64,000 nucleotides of DNA from Budorcas taxicolor (Eukaryota; Chordata; Mammalia; Artiodactyla; Bovidae), in assembly GCF_023091745.1 (NCBI RefSeq), contig NC_068928.1:14092001-14156000 (forward strand). Direction: 5' to 3'. Positions 34,501 through 45,300 of this stretch are shown here, one piece after another (position 1 is the first letter of the stretch; every line of letters starts with the position of its first letter). A program made the translations under genes and the position numbers. The notes under the pieces are model-generated. The model did not search any database. It worked only from the letters and a program-made list of their open reading frames with translations, and was not told where the DNA came from.

Positions 34501-36600
34501 CTCTGTATTCAAGGTTAATTTCACTGAGTTGCATAACAAAAGGGACATGTGTCTTAATGGTAAACAACCCTGAATTCAAATCCGAATAACCCAGATCTTA
34601 TTTACTGGAAGGGTCAGATGAGGTTCAATTGGAGTTCATGTTTACACAGTGAAGTCCCAGATCAAAGTGCATCCTGATGTTATTAGGACATGGTCATTCA
34701 CAACGTAAATATTCATGGTATTTAAGTGTCTCAGCCCAGTCTTTTCTGACCGTGAAGGTGTCTGTGAGGAGCAGTGCCGAGAAGACCCGGACTGCGTGGC
34801 AGGAGAGAAGTGCGTCAGCGATGGCTGCGGCCGCGTGTGCTCACCAGCCCCGCCAGCAAGGGAGGCAGAGCACCCTGCCCGAATTCCTCAGCTCCACAGG
34901 AGTATGCTTGGTCCCGCCCAACCTTCCAACTGCTTAACATACACACACCCGAATAGTTCAAACAGTTACCTTATACTAAGTTCTTTGAGTACTTACTACC
35001 CACTACCCTGCGTGCTAAGCCTCTTCAGTCGTGTCCCACTCTGTGCGATCCTATGCACTGTAACCTGCCAGGCTCCTCTGTCCTTGGGATTCTCCGGGCA
35101 AGAATACTGGAGAGGGTTGCCATGCCTTACTAGTCCCCATTTTCCCCTCTCCAGTACTTGGGTTAGCTGGCAATCCATTCTTAGTAGATTCCTCAGGAAG
35201 TTCCCAGGGAAACGATGTCCCTGGGCTTCTCCATCAGTCACTGCATTGCTTCCCACAGATTTCTGCACAGAGGCAGACACCTCACTGCTCTGGTGGAGTT
35301 CTGTATTGTGTCTTTCATCCACTCATATTTTGGAGTTTGAGGGGATACCTTATTCTGCAGTTTTGTTGTCTATGTGTTTTAAATTTTGCTGTTCCAATTT
35401 GGAACAGACTTTGTTGTGTGGTATGAGGAAAGAGACAAGATTCCTCTTTTACTTGGTAGGGCTTTTTTTTTTGCTTTTTTAAAAAAATATAAATTTATTT
35501 ATTTTAATTGGAGGTTAATTACTTTACAACATTGTATTGGTTTTGCCATATATCAACATGAATCTGCCACAGGTATACACGTGCTCCTTATCCTGAACCC
35601 CCCTCCCACTTCCCTCCCTGTACCATCCCTCTGGGTCATCTCAGTGCACCAGCCCCAAGCATCCAGTATCATGCATCGAACCTGGACTGGCAATTCGTTT
35701 CATATATGATATTATACATGTTTCAATGCCATTCTCCCAAATCATCCTACCCTCACCCTCTCCCACAGAGTCCAAAAGACTGTTCTATACATCTGTGTCT
35801 CTTGCTGTCTCGCATACAGGGTTATTGTTACCATCTTTCTAAATTCCATATATATGCGTTAGTGTACTGTATTAATGTTTTTCTTTCTGGCTTACTTCAA
35901 TCTGTATAATAGGCTCCAGTTTCATCCACCTCATTAGAACTGATTCAAATGTATTCTTTTTAATGGCTGAGTAATACGCCATTGTGTATATGTACTACAG
36001 CTCTCTTATCCATTCATCTGCTGATGGACATCTAGGTTGCTTCCATGTCCTGGCTATTATAAACAGTGCTGCAATGAAGATTCCTTTAAAATATATATAT
36101 ATATGAACAATCCAGTTGACCCAATTGCATTTCAGTTCGGCAGCTTTGCTTAAAATTATCTTATTTTCTTGATTACTGTTGGTTTGGGGGAAACCGTATA
36201 AACTTTTAGAATAAGCTTATCCATTTTTGTGAAAAATTCTTCTATGATTTTGACTGGGATAGTACTGACTTTATTAGGGTGGGGGAAATGATATGTTTAT
36301 GACACAATCTTTTCATCCATAAACATGGCATCTTTCTCCATTTATAAGATAGCTAATTTTTTTTCTTAGGAGTATCACATATTTTTCTGCACATAATTGG
36401 TTAGATTTATTTTTTGAATGTTATTGTAAAGGCATTTAAGTTATTTATTTTCGAAGTCAAGACTTCAACGCTTTTAACCACATCCTTCCTCTTGTCAGGC
36501 ATCTGTGTGAATGAGTGCAGAGAAGACAGGGATTGCGGGATAGAAAAAGAGTGCCTCCAGGTTGGCTGCCAGCGTGTCTGCCTGCCTCTAGCTACAGCAG
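28504..36600 (+). CDS. Secreted WAP-related protein, Wfdc21/Wdnm1-like family (right-arm twin)
   Basis: Exon 1 is 28504-28570 and exon B3 36499-36600. The A4 exon (34758-34859) between them has a mutated donor. Skipping A4 joins the exon-1 overhang to B3 in frame and gives a leader plus one six-cysteine module (GICVNEC, REDRDC, KECLQVGC, QRVC), the same layout as the single-module mouse Wfdc21. A secreted extracellular role is expected; a protease-inhibitor function is not supported because the canonical reactive-site loop cysteine is absent. The terminal exon was not identified; reading through the B3 donor would stop after four codons (GESstop). The gene is divergent from the five-module gene, 9.2 kb between start codons. 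Confidence 0.58.
28571..29325. other. Intron 1 5' part of plus-strand WAP gene; no exon seen
   Basis: Mirrors 18.5-19.27 kb. It is CT-rich, with a C run at 29250-29263. No module exon was found. Confidence 0.5.
29326..29545 (-). mobile_element. Bov-tA SINE
   Basis: ctcagtcactaagtcaacca start, actgtagcccaccacactcc body, cgccatctgagaagcctgct end. The left arm has no SINE at the mirrored place. Confidence 0.85.
29905..30110 (-). repeat. MER5A-like DNA-transposon relic, right arm copy
   Basis: Reverse-oriented partner of 17955-18205 (agttctcaagctttaatatg, ctggagtggggcccaagatt). Confidence 0.6.
31227..31232 (-). promoter_or_regulatory. Poly(A) signal of the retrocopied viral transcript
   Basis: ATTAAA on the minus strand, about 14 bases before the A-rich tail (31213 downward). 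It explains why the LTR ends there. Confidence 0.6.
33137..33181. repeat. GA-rich simple repeat
   Basis: (GA)n/(GGGA)n run at the 5' border of the retroviral insert. It creates false serine/leucine and arginine/glutamate open frames. Confidence 0.85.
33511..33532. repeat. (TG)n microsatellite
   Basis: About eleven TG units at the position mirrored by SINE 16325-16530 and its flank in the left arm. Confidence 0.85.
34396..34478 (+). mobile_element. L1 3' tail, very short insertion
   Basis: ttgatgtatggcagaaacac ... ttaaaaataaatattaaaaa is a bovid L1 3' end with tail. The left arm is continuous across this point (14990-15005), so the insertion is right-arm specific. Confidence 0.75.
34758..34859 (+). 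pseudogene. WAP-related exon A4 with destroyed splice donor
   Basis: Acceptor ...gaccgtgaag ends at 34757. The exon codes VCEEQC, REDPDC, GEKCVSDGC and GRVC, so the protein module is intact, but the donor GTAAGG of the sister exons reads GGGAGG here (34860-34865). The exon is likely skipped or read through into an unrelated frame (open to 35482). The upstream flank is closest to A1. Confidence 0.7.
35010..35145 (-). mobile_element. Bov-tA/Bov-A SINE fragment
   Basis: cgtgctaagcctcttcagtc to gagagggttgccatgccttac, reverse orientation, one monomer. Confidence 0.85.
35160..35470 (+). repeat. Duplicated intron block X (right arm copy)
   Basis: Reverse-complement match of 9003-9310, lying between A4 and B3. 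Confidence 0.72.
35475..36420 (-). mobile_element. L1 3' fragments
   Basis: 35487-36090 is a bovid L1 3' end in reverse (tttattttaattggaggtta; catgaatctgccacaggtat; tccattcatctgctgatgga). 36110-36420 is an older L1 piece (acttttagaataagcttatc). They enlarge the intron before B3. Confidence 0.82.
36499..36600 (+). CDS. WAP-related exon B3
   Basis: Acceptor ...cctcttgtcag ends at 36498 and donor GTGAGT begins at 36601. It codes ICVNEC, REDRDC, KECLQVGC and QRVC, with phase 1 at both ends. It is more diverged from B1/B2 than those are from each other, as expected for the other arm. Confidence 0.76.
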
Positions 36601-36730
36601 GTGAGTCCTGACTTTCTCCACCACTGTCTGTCCTGCGAGAGTTAGGAGCTTGGGGTTATCTAAAGTTGCACAACTGTGTGGTCACCCAGAGAAACACTGG
36701 AATGCCTGAGGTGTCTCTCTGTTCTTGCCC

Positions 36731-37089
36731 TTTGAGCAAAAAGCTGGTCACTGCACCCTTTCTCCCTACATTGTGAAGTCTGGGAATGCTGAAAAAAAAA
36801 ATCTCATTTAATTTTGCACAAGGAATGTTTACTTATTACAGAAAAGTCAGGAAGTACGGGACAAATTGATGGCAAGATGTGCCTATAATCGTATTACTGG
36901 GAGATAAACATAGTTATGTGTATGTTCATATCCTTCCACATATATATTCTGGGGGTAAGGCCTTTGCACAACAATGAAGATCCCACATGCTGCAATTACC
37001 AACAGATGGAGCCAGAAAGAAAAAAAGAATGGAAGGAAGGAAAGAAGATTTTTTAAAAAGAGAGAGAAAGCAAGAGAAGAAGAACTGGA
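36731..37089. other. Intron/intergenic, no exon recognised
   Basis: Adenine-rich (37015-37080) and unassigned sequence. The terminal exon of the plus-strand WAP gene should lie downstream of B3 but I could not locate it here. Confidence 0.4.
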
Positions 37090-37470
37090 TGGTAGTTGGC
37101 GAGCTAAGAATGGGTGGAATAGAAGCCCTAGGAAAGAAAATAGCATATCCAAAGGTCCTGAGGCAAAAATGAGGATCATACATTTGAGATGAGAAAAGAA
37201 GATTAGTGTGGCTGGAGCTTCAAAACAAGGGAGCAGGCTGAGCCTCAGCAGACAGGCAGGGACCCAATTATGGGGCATTTGACAAGACATGCTACAAGGA
37301 TTTGAATTTTATTCTGGGTATAATGGGAAGCTTTGGAGGATTTTCAGGTGGCTGCAGTGGAGAATGGAAGGGATGCGGGAAGAATGGAAGTGGAGAGACC
37401 TTGTGGAGCATATTGTGGTTATCAGGGCAGGAGATAAGGATGATTTCTATTGGCATGAGCTTTTTCATGT
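37090..37470 (+). repeat. Ancient mammalian-wide repeat (L2/MIR-like class)
   Basis: Wording such as gaattttattctgggtataatgg, split across 37305-37327, and ttggaggattttcaggtggc resembles a very old interspersed repeat. The family assignment is uncertain and no gene is implied. Confidence 0.4.
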
Positions 37471-37526
37471 CTGCAGGTAAAGTTTGTGTGTAGGAATCTA
37501 TTGCAGTTACTTCGATTTTTAAATGA

Positions 37527-38345
37527 ATATTCAGTAAAGCAACAAATTAAAAATATAGCTTACCAGTGGATAAAGAAGATGTGGTACGTATATACAATGG
37601 AATATTGCTGCTGCTAAGTCACTTCAGTCGTGTCCGACTCTGTGCAACCCCATGGACAGCAGCCCACCAGACTCCGCCATCCCTGGGATTCTTCAGGCAA
37701 GAACACTGGAGTGGGTTGCCATTTCCTTCTCCAATGCATGAAAGTGAAAAGTGAAAGTGAAGTCGCTCAGTCGTGTCTGACTCCCCGTGACCCCATGGAC
37801 TGCAGCCCACCAGGCTCCTCTGTCCGTGGGATTCTCCAGGCAAGAGTACTAGAGTGGGTACAATGGAATATTACTCAGTTATAAAAAAGAATGAAATGAT
37901 ACCATTTGCACCAACATAGATGGACCCAAAGTCTGTCATACTGAGTGAAGTAAGTCAGACAGAGAATCAGAAACATCATATGGCATCCCTTAGATGTGAG
38001 ATCTAAAAAGACATGATGCACATGATCTTATTTACAAAACAGAAACTGCCTCACAGACTGAGAGAATGAATTTACGGCTTCTGGGTGAAAGGGGAAAAGG
38101 GATAGTTAGGGAGTTTGGGATGAATAGGTACATACTGCTATATTTTAAAAGGGTAACTACGGTTTAGCACAGGGAGCTGTGCCCAGTGTATGTGGCAAGC
38201 TGGATGGGAGGAAGGGGAGTTTGGAGGAGAATGGAAACAATATACATGTACGGCTGAGTCCCTTTGCTGACCTCCTAAAACTATCACAACCTTATTAATG
38301 GGCTATACTTCAATATAAAATAAAAAGTTTTTTAAAAGGAAGAAA
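37527..38345 (+). mobile_element. L1 3' fragment
   Basis: tggaatattactcagttata, aatgataccatttgcaccaa and gtgaagtaagtcagacagag are L1 3' UTR text, ending in an aaaagttttttaaaagg tail. A SINE interrupts it at 37602-37860. Confidence 0.85.
37602..37860 (-). mobile_element. Bov-A2 SINE with target-site duplication
   Basis: Reverse SINE (gctgctgctaagtcacttca ... caagagtactagagtggg) flanked by the direct repeat tacaatggaatatt, once before about 37601 and once after about 37860. Confidence 0.92.
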
Positions 38346-38756
38346 AAATATAGCTTCCCATGTTTCACCCTTCTTAGCCTACTTATAGCAAAATTTAAGA
38401 AGTCCTTAATGAGTGTTTAATCAAGTAGAACAGATCAGTCTTAAACAATCAGTCCCATTTAAATTTTCGTGGATTAAATTTTGACAAAAAATTTAAGTTG
38501 CTTTAATTAGTTTATTGAATTTTAAAAAGTACTTTCCACACCCAATCTAACACTCAGAACCTTCCAAAGTAATGCACTCCTGTAAATATAACAAATTAAA
38601 CTTATGACTATAGAAAAATCAAGTTGTGTTAAACATGTCAATGTTCTCTGTTAACTTAGCCAAGTTCTTACATCTCTCAACTCAAAAATCACAAGCACAA
38701 AATAAATTAATTACACATTTTGTATTAGAATTACAAGGATAATCTGTTATATACCC
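38346..38756. other. AT-rich intergenic, no gene
   Basis: AT-rich sequence without recognisable exon or repeat family. Confidence 0.4.
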
Positions 38757-39292
38757 TAGTTCAGTTCAGTTCAGTTGCTCAGTCGTGTCCGACTCTTTGC
38801 GACCTCGTGCTGCGACCCCCATGCAGCACGCCAGGCCTCCCTGTCCATCACCAACTCCGGGAGTTCACTCAAACTTACCTCCATCGAGTCGGTGATGCCA
38901 TCCAGCCATCTCATCCTCTGCCATCCCCTTCTCCTCCTGCCCCCAATCCCTCCCAGCATCAGAGTCTTTTCCAATGAGAACTCTTCACGTGAGGTGGCCA
39001 AAGTACTGGAGTTTCAGCTTCACCATCATTCCTTCCGAAGAACACCCAGGGCTGATCTCAGTTAGAATGGACTGGTTGGATCTCCTTGCAGTCCAAGGGA
39101 CTCTTAAGAGTCTTCTCCAACACCACAGTTCAAAGGCATCAATTTTTCGGTGCTCAGCCTTCTTCACAGTCCAACTCTCACATTCATACAAGATCACTGG
39201 AAAAAGCATAGCCTTGACTAGACAGACCTTTGTTGGCAAAGTAATGTCTCTGCTTTTGAATATGCTATCTAGGTTGATCATAAGAGGCCATT
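38757..39292 (-). mobile_element. BovB 3' fragment (ART2A-like)
   Basis: Starts agttcagttcagttcagttg and extends to the complement of the RT C-terminal region (tatctaggttgatcataag). It has a small internal duplication (gacctcgtgctgcgacccc). Confidence 0.9.
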
Positions 39293-39354
39293 AAAAAATG
39301 TAGGTGCTCTAAGTTCAAAATTATATACGTGATTCCAGTGATTACAAATTTATG

Positions 39355-39475
39355 GGAATTCCCTGGTGGTTCAGTGGTTAGGACTCAGTGCTTTCACTGC
39401 AGAGAGCCCAGGTTCAATCCCTGGTTGGGGAACTAAGATCCAGCAACCAGCATAGAGCTGCCATAAAAACCAAAA
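39355..39475 (+). mobile_element. CHR-type cetartiodactyl SINE
   Basis: gaattccctggtggttcagt and ttcaatccctggttggggaa with an aactaagatcc end, typical of CHR-2 elements. Confidence 0.8.
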
Positions 39476-39544
39476 CCTTTTAATTAATCTCTGCATATGA
39501 ATATTAATATTTTGGACCTGATTTATATTTTTTAAATTAATTCA

Positions 39545-39772
39545 TGAAGTGTTTATTAACTTATTTGGCTGAGTTGAGTCTTAGATGGTCCGCAGGATCT
39601 TCCTTGCATCATGCAGGATCTTTCCTTCAATGCACAGACTCTAGTTGGGTCATGCGAGCTTAGTTGCTCCAAGGCATATGGAATCTTAGCTCCCCGCCCA
39701 GGGATTGAACCCATGTTCCCTGCATTACAAGGTGGATTCTTAACCACTGTACCATCAGGGAAGTCCCCACAT
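39545..39772 (-). mobile_element. CHR-type cetartiodactyl SINE
   Basis: Reverse SINE: gggattgaacccatgttccc and gtaccatcagggaagtcccc. Confidence 0.8.
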
Positions 39773-39774
39773 CT

Positions 39775-41940
39775 TTCTATGTTTAATTACCACCTTTGTG
39801 AGGCTTACCCACTAAGGTGCTGTGTTACTGTCTTACGCAAATTGAGATTACTGGGCCAATTTTATATGATCCCCACCAGATCATCATCCCAGCACTAGAG
39901 GATGCTTATTGGCCAAAACGGACTTCTGACCTGGGTTTGTGCACTTCAAGTGTGATTCTCTCCACCATGACTGGGTACACAGAACTCTAATACTCAAAAT
40001 GGCAACAGGAAGCTTGGAATTCAGATCTTTTAAATAGGGTTGGTGTATTCTAAGTTCTGATTAAACCCTCGAGTGTTTCTTCTGTGTGACTTGTGCAGAC
40101 AGAAGCCTTCCCTGGGGATGTAGCAAACATTCCTCACGGCTATGCTAGACTTTTTTCATGTCTTTAGCTCTTTCGGGACATTTATTACCCTCCCCTCTGG
40201 CACGAAAGACACTTGAAACCAATCCATCCATCCTTTAGATCCTTCTGTAATTCTCTGATCTGTGTGGATGGAATCTTCCATCTCCTTCTAAGGTTATAGC
40301 TGATGCCCTGCAGCAATTTCTTCCCACATAATTCAATTCTGAATGCCTGTGAGCATCTTCTTGATGTTCAGCCTTGACTCTAGGTGCCTGGTTGGATTCT
40401 GCATACTGACCAAGCCCTCATCTGCTTGAGGCACATCCTGAGGTCACGCAGATGAGAGCTTTGAGGAGGGTGGTGGTGGAGAAGCCAAAGTCTCTGGAAT
40501 TGAGAGGTTTTGAGACAGTTGACAGGATTTGTTGATAGACAGGATTTGTTGATAGGATTTGTTGATAGATTGGATGGATGGATCAGGGAGAGGGGTTTCA
40601 ATCTTGAGCAGCTTGGAGGATGGAGGTTCCATTCCTGAGGAGGGGGGCTCGGAGAAGGAGCGCAGCCGCAGTAGTTATAGCTCCACATTCAGGGGACGCT
40701 CGGTATCCACCCAGCTCCCCGCAGGCCCGAGCACCCCAGTAACTCAGGAGGACAGCCGACCTGCCTGGCAGCGGGGGTGAACGGCCACGGTTTGCCACTT
40801 GCGGAGCCTGTTCTGCAGAGGTTGTCAGTGGCCCCTGCTGTGCCCACCTTCTCCCTGCCCTTCGCCCCTGCACTCCCGGTGCCCGTCCTTCCCGGAGACC
40901 CCAGGTCTCCTCAGCTCCTCACTCACTCCAGTCCCTTTGACTTTGAGATTTGAGCTTCCATCCCATTTTAGTGGGGATGGAGGTGCAGAGAACTGGTTTC
41001 CGATGGGATTTGTGTGTGCTCAAGAGCACAGGGGTGCTAGGGACTGGAGTTTGGAAGAGGAGGGGGCCGTCCAGTGAGGAAATGGCTTTGGCCAGGGCAG
41101 CTGTGGGCTCCGAGGACAGACTGTGCTCATTTCCTGACTTTGCCCCTGACAGTAGGTGGTCGTCCACTCCCCACCACTAAACTCACGGATGGACAGAGAC
41201 CTCTGACCTCTGGGGTCAAAAAGCATCCCTCCTCCATGGGAGTTTCCCCAAGGACTGAGGTGGAGGGCATGCGCTGGGCCACACTGGTGTCCCTGAGGCC
41301 CTTCTGCAAACTGTGTCCAGTGACGCACGGCCAGAATGGCATCAGCCTCTGCCTCCTGCCTGTCTCCCTTTCCTCCTCACGCCCACGGAGCACTGCCCTG
41401 TACCTGGCTCTGTCTTTAGCTGAGGAGGTGGTGGGGAGGATGGCCACATTTCCAGGGTCACTTTTAGCCCAGGTGTCAAGGATAAGGGTCAGGCAGCATC
41501 TATAGAGACTGTAGGACTTCAGTGTTGGGGTGCATGGATTAGGGACGGAGCACGGGTTTTGGGGGAGAGCGCAGATTTGATGGGCGAGCACAAGAGGGCG
41601 CTATTTACAGGCGGTCGAGGCAGGCACAGAGAAGTAAACGTTTTGAGTGGCAGAGACCTGGGGAAGAGCTTTCTAGGAAGGATGAGCCGCTCTGCCCACT
41701 TGGACGAGGGAATGACGAGGTGTGTTTGCTGTGCACCTCAGCTCTGCACGTGCAAACAGAGGATCTCCCCACGGTCGTCTGTATTCACACTGTTCGCCTT
41801 GTCTAAGGACCCTGAACTGGGGTCACTGTTCGACCTCCTCCTGATCCTAACTAGGCCTCCATCATTTCACTATTTACATCTACTCCTATTGAAATGTTTA
41901 CGAGGCCCCAGATACACAGTAAATACATAAAGTGTCTGTA
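39775..41940. other. Intergenic downstream of chemokine-type gene; no gene supported
   Basis: Unique, moderately GC-rich DNA with several overlapping frames of 90-154 codons on both strands that look compositional. A short tandem repeat with unit about gacaggatttgttgatag lies at 40523-40572. No splice-bounded exon of the WAP or chemokine families was seen. Confidence 0.5.
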
Positions 41941-42011
41941 AAATTAAAGAAATGACCAGGCTGTCTGCGAGAGAACCAATTCAAGCCACCAGTCCCCGTC
42001 TGCAGCACGGA

Positions 42012-42017
42012 TTTATT
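42012..42017 (-). promoter_or_regulatory. Poly(A) signal of chemokine-type gene
   Basis: AATAAA on the minus strand, about 230 bases beyond the stop codon at 42244-42246. It gives a 3' UTR of plausible length, unusually rich in CpG (42040-42180). Confidence 0.6.
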
Positions 42018-42243
42018 TCAAGACCTGGGCGCCTGCAAGGGGACGACAGATGCGGTCCGGGGGCCGCAGTCTCCTCTGGCCCCAGAAGGCGGGGCTTCAC
42101 GGCGAAGCTTCAGGAGAGCGCGGACCGTCAGAGCAGGAGCCCGGAAACGCAAGCGCGGGCTTTCATTCGGGCCAGGACTCGCCCAGGGCGCATCTGGGGT
42201 GAGGGAGCTGGTTGGGGAGGGGAGGTGGCTCTGTGGCTTCTTC

Positions 42244-42376
42244 TCATGTTCCCTCGACTGTGAAGGTCCCACTGTTCCCAGATCCCTTGGACTTTTGGTC
42301 CAGGTATTTCATGTACTTCTGCACCCAGGCCTGGCCAGGGTCGGCACAGATCAATTGCCCCTTTCTGGTCTGGAAG
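42244..42376 (-). CDS. Chemokine-type exon 3
   Basis: The acceptor ...ttgctcctcag precedes 42376. It contains conserved C-A-D-P, W-V-Q-K-Y and Y-L-D-Q motifs, and an extended tail ending GTFTVEGT before TGA at 42246-42244. Confidence 0.85.
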
Positions 42377-45300
42377 CTGAGGAGCAAGGAGGAGAAGATG
42401 AGAAATGGAGAGTCAGCAGGCAAAGAAGAGTCCGTCCCACCACCCCAGCCTCTCCCCCGACCCCCACCAGCAGCTGCCTCCTGTGTCACCCCCGCCCCAC
42501 CCCACTCTTGTCTGTTCCTAGAGACTCCCGCCCCCCTTCCCTCTCCCAGCCCTACTGGTTCTTGAGGTTGCACCCTTTCCACTGTTGGGCGGGCTGTACT
42601 TACATGACCCCTGGCTGAGGGCACTGGTCCTTCGACAATTTTCCACACGAGAGAGTGGGATTGCCATTGACATGTAGGAGAAACAGCAGGTTATCAGCTG
42701 GTTCTGCCTCACCTAGGGCTGTAAGATGCTGGAAACTTCTCCATGAGAACGCTTAGACCTCTACCTCCACCCCCACAGCCCCTGAGGAGGGGAGGGGGAG
42801 TGTGGGGTGGGAGACCTAAGACAGGAGCATGTGGCAGGAAATGTTCTGATCTTCCTCCTCCCCACCCCACCCCCTTTAAAAAAATCTTTTGGCTGCGCTC
42901 CCAGGCATGTGGGATCTTAGTTCCACAGCCAGGGAGGAACCAGTGGCTCTGGCAGGACAGACTCTTAACCACTGGCCCACCAGGGAAGCCCCCTCCCAGC
43001 CCTTAAATTGTCCTCCTCTGAGACATCTCCTCCCTCCCACTGCCAGCCCCTCCCAGCCTCATCTTCCAGACCCTCTGCAGGACTGGGATGGGACTCTGTG
43101 GTCCTAGTGTTTCAAATTTCTGATTGTCCTCAGGATTCAGAAATAAGAAATCAGAATTCCTAGAAAATCCCAAATCATAAATTATTTCATATTTGTCTTT
43201 TTTAAAAATTGAGAAATAAATGGATGTATAACATTGTATTCATTTTAGGTATACTGTATGTTTAAATTTTTAAATTTTTCATTTTATTTGAAACTACTTT
43301 ATTTAAATTTTATATTATTTTGAAGTATAGTTTCTTTACAATGTTGTGTTAGTTTGTATATTTTTTGCAGCACTTTATTCTCACTTTTTAAAAATAATGT
43401 AACTACATAGTAAACAATGAATCATGTGTTGCTGATAGTTTTTTTTTTTTTTAAGTTTCAGAGGTTTTCTGTAAAACTAAATAAATCCAAGGTAATAATA
43501 AATGATGTTTCTATGTATAGTGACAAGATGATGGACTCGGGAACACAATGAATGTTCTGTAGCAGATGGAGATAGTTGATAATAGAAAACATGAGGGGAG
43601 GGTCCATTAACACAAAGTAAAGGGTTAATGAAAATCATTTAAAAATTTAAAAAAGTGCTTTAACTATTTGATGTTTAAAATATTTAAAGTTTATCATTCA
43701 AAAGTAAAAATTTTAAACTTAGGAAGCATTGAGACTTCTCTGGTGATTCAGTTGTTAAGATGCCACACTCCCAATGGGGCCCAGGTTCAATCCCTAGTCA
43801 AGGAGCTAGATCCCACATGCTGAAATGCAGACCTACTGCAGCCAAATAAATAAAACAAACAAAAAAACCCTAAACAAACAAAATAAAACACAGGAAGCAT
43901 TAGTTGCAAGCTATTTGTAGTCTTTACTTACCTTTGTTTAGCCTCAAATATTTCAGACGTAGAACAGTTTTTCCATATTGGGTTAGCCAAATTGTTGAAA
44001 GTATGTCTAAATGCATTTTCAAGTTGGAGTTTGAATACTAAATGCTTCATATAATCTCATTTCCTATTTTAACAATGGACATGTCTTGTCTGCTTGTCCT
44101 GAATTTAGTTTCTCCTTTCAAATTGGTGTTGCTTTGGCAAATTTAAATTTTACAGAAACGTTAGCCAGTGTTTCTGCTGTCATGTCCTAGTATTCTGTGA
44201 CATTTACACATTGACTGTATGTATTTCTTCTGTCAAAGCATTTATAAAGAACTATCACCTTCAGCAATTATTCAAACCCTGGGCAATTGAACGTTATGGG
44301 CAATGTCAGTGAACGTTATTATTCAAATAACATAATATCCGCATCTCTGAGCAAGAATCACAGTTGGAGTTGCCCATTTAAGGACATAATTTGCTTCTCC
44401 CAACTTGTTCTTTCTTGAAACACCACTTATATGATTGTGAAAGTATATGAGTTGTACAAACTCATTAGCATTTCTTAGCTGTGAACTCACACTTTTACCA
44501 GTGCAATGGTCTCAAGCTACCGGATGGGGATAACCTCTCCCCTAACTGCTCCCAGTCACTCCACATGCTGATCTTAACCTTGAACTCCACGTGCCAAGTG
44601 TTTACCGCTTTTGTTCTTGATGTCAGCAAATTCCTTTAAGTCAGTAATGTCTCTCTGTTGATTGTCATGTGGTATTCTATCAGAGAATTAGAATATTTTT
44701 TCCCATTTTCCCAATTGCTCTACTGAGTTTTGGGGGGACTTGTAATTTAAAAAACACATAATTTCCTGAGAAATATAATTTCCCGCATGAAGATGCTAGT
44801 GGGTGCCTAGGGTGGGCCAGAGCAGGGCGGGACTGTTCCCCTGCATCTGAGAAGACCCTCCCTCACAGGTCTGGCAGTGGTGGGGACTATTAAAAGTGGG
44901 AGGTTTGCTCAGCTCAGAGGAGCAGGGCCTTGGCTAGGAGGCAAGAAAGCTCCATTAATCCTTGTTTCTTCTCCTGAAAGCTGTGTCACTCCAGGCAGGA
45001 CACCTACCCTTTTTGAACCTTTGTCTTTAAAATGGCAAATAGTAGCCTTAGGGCAATTACTGTGCAAACTGATATTTATACCAATGATTGTTTTGTGCAA
45101 TAAAGGCCTTATTATCCCCATGGAACAGATGAGGAAGCTGTGGGTCAGGAAAGCTAGACAAGACACAGAAGGTCACAGGCTGGCCAGAGCAGAGCTTCCA
45201 GACCCAGGCTCCCGGGGAGAGATGATCTGCTTCTGCCCCCAGTGCTTTCCAGCGTGTTGCCCGAGCGAGTGGTACAGAGTCGGCTTTTTATGTATACCTG

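Larger units (their letters stand above)
25390..36730. repeat. Right arm of the inverted duplication
   Basis: Reverse-complement partner of 14.4-22.06 kb, extending past exon B3 through intron sequence that still matches the flank of B1/B2 (caattgtgtggtcatcc against caactgtgtggtcaccc). It carries its own BovB, SINEs, a retroviral env retrocopy and L1 insertions. Confidence 0.82.

Noticed and set aside
34715..35482. 255-codon plus-strand frame starting in exon A4
   Set aside because: Only the 102-bp exon part has family features; the rest is intron, a reverse SINE and block X, open by chance because the donor is lost.
40380..41930. Cluster of 90-154-codon frames as a GC-rich gene
   Set aside because: Frames overlap on both strands, lack recognisable motifs and splice sites, and are explained by GC content.
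42604..42720. Calling exon 2 in the frame that shows the chemokine double cysteine
   Set aside because: That frame cannot be joined to exon 1 or exon 3 with the available splice sites, even using the alternative AG nine bases upstream.
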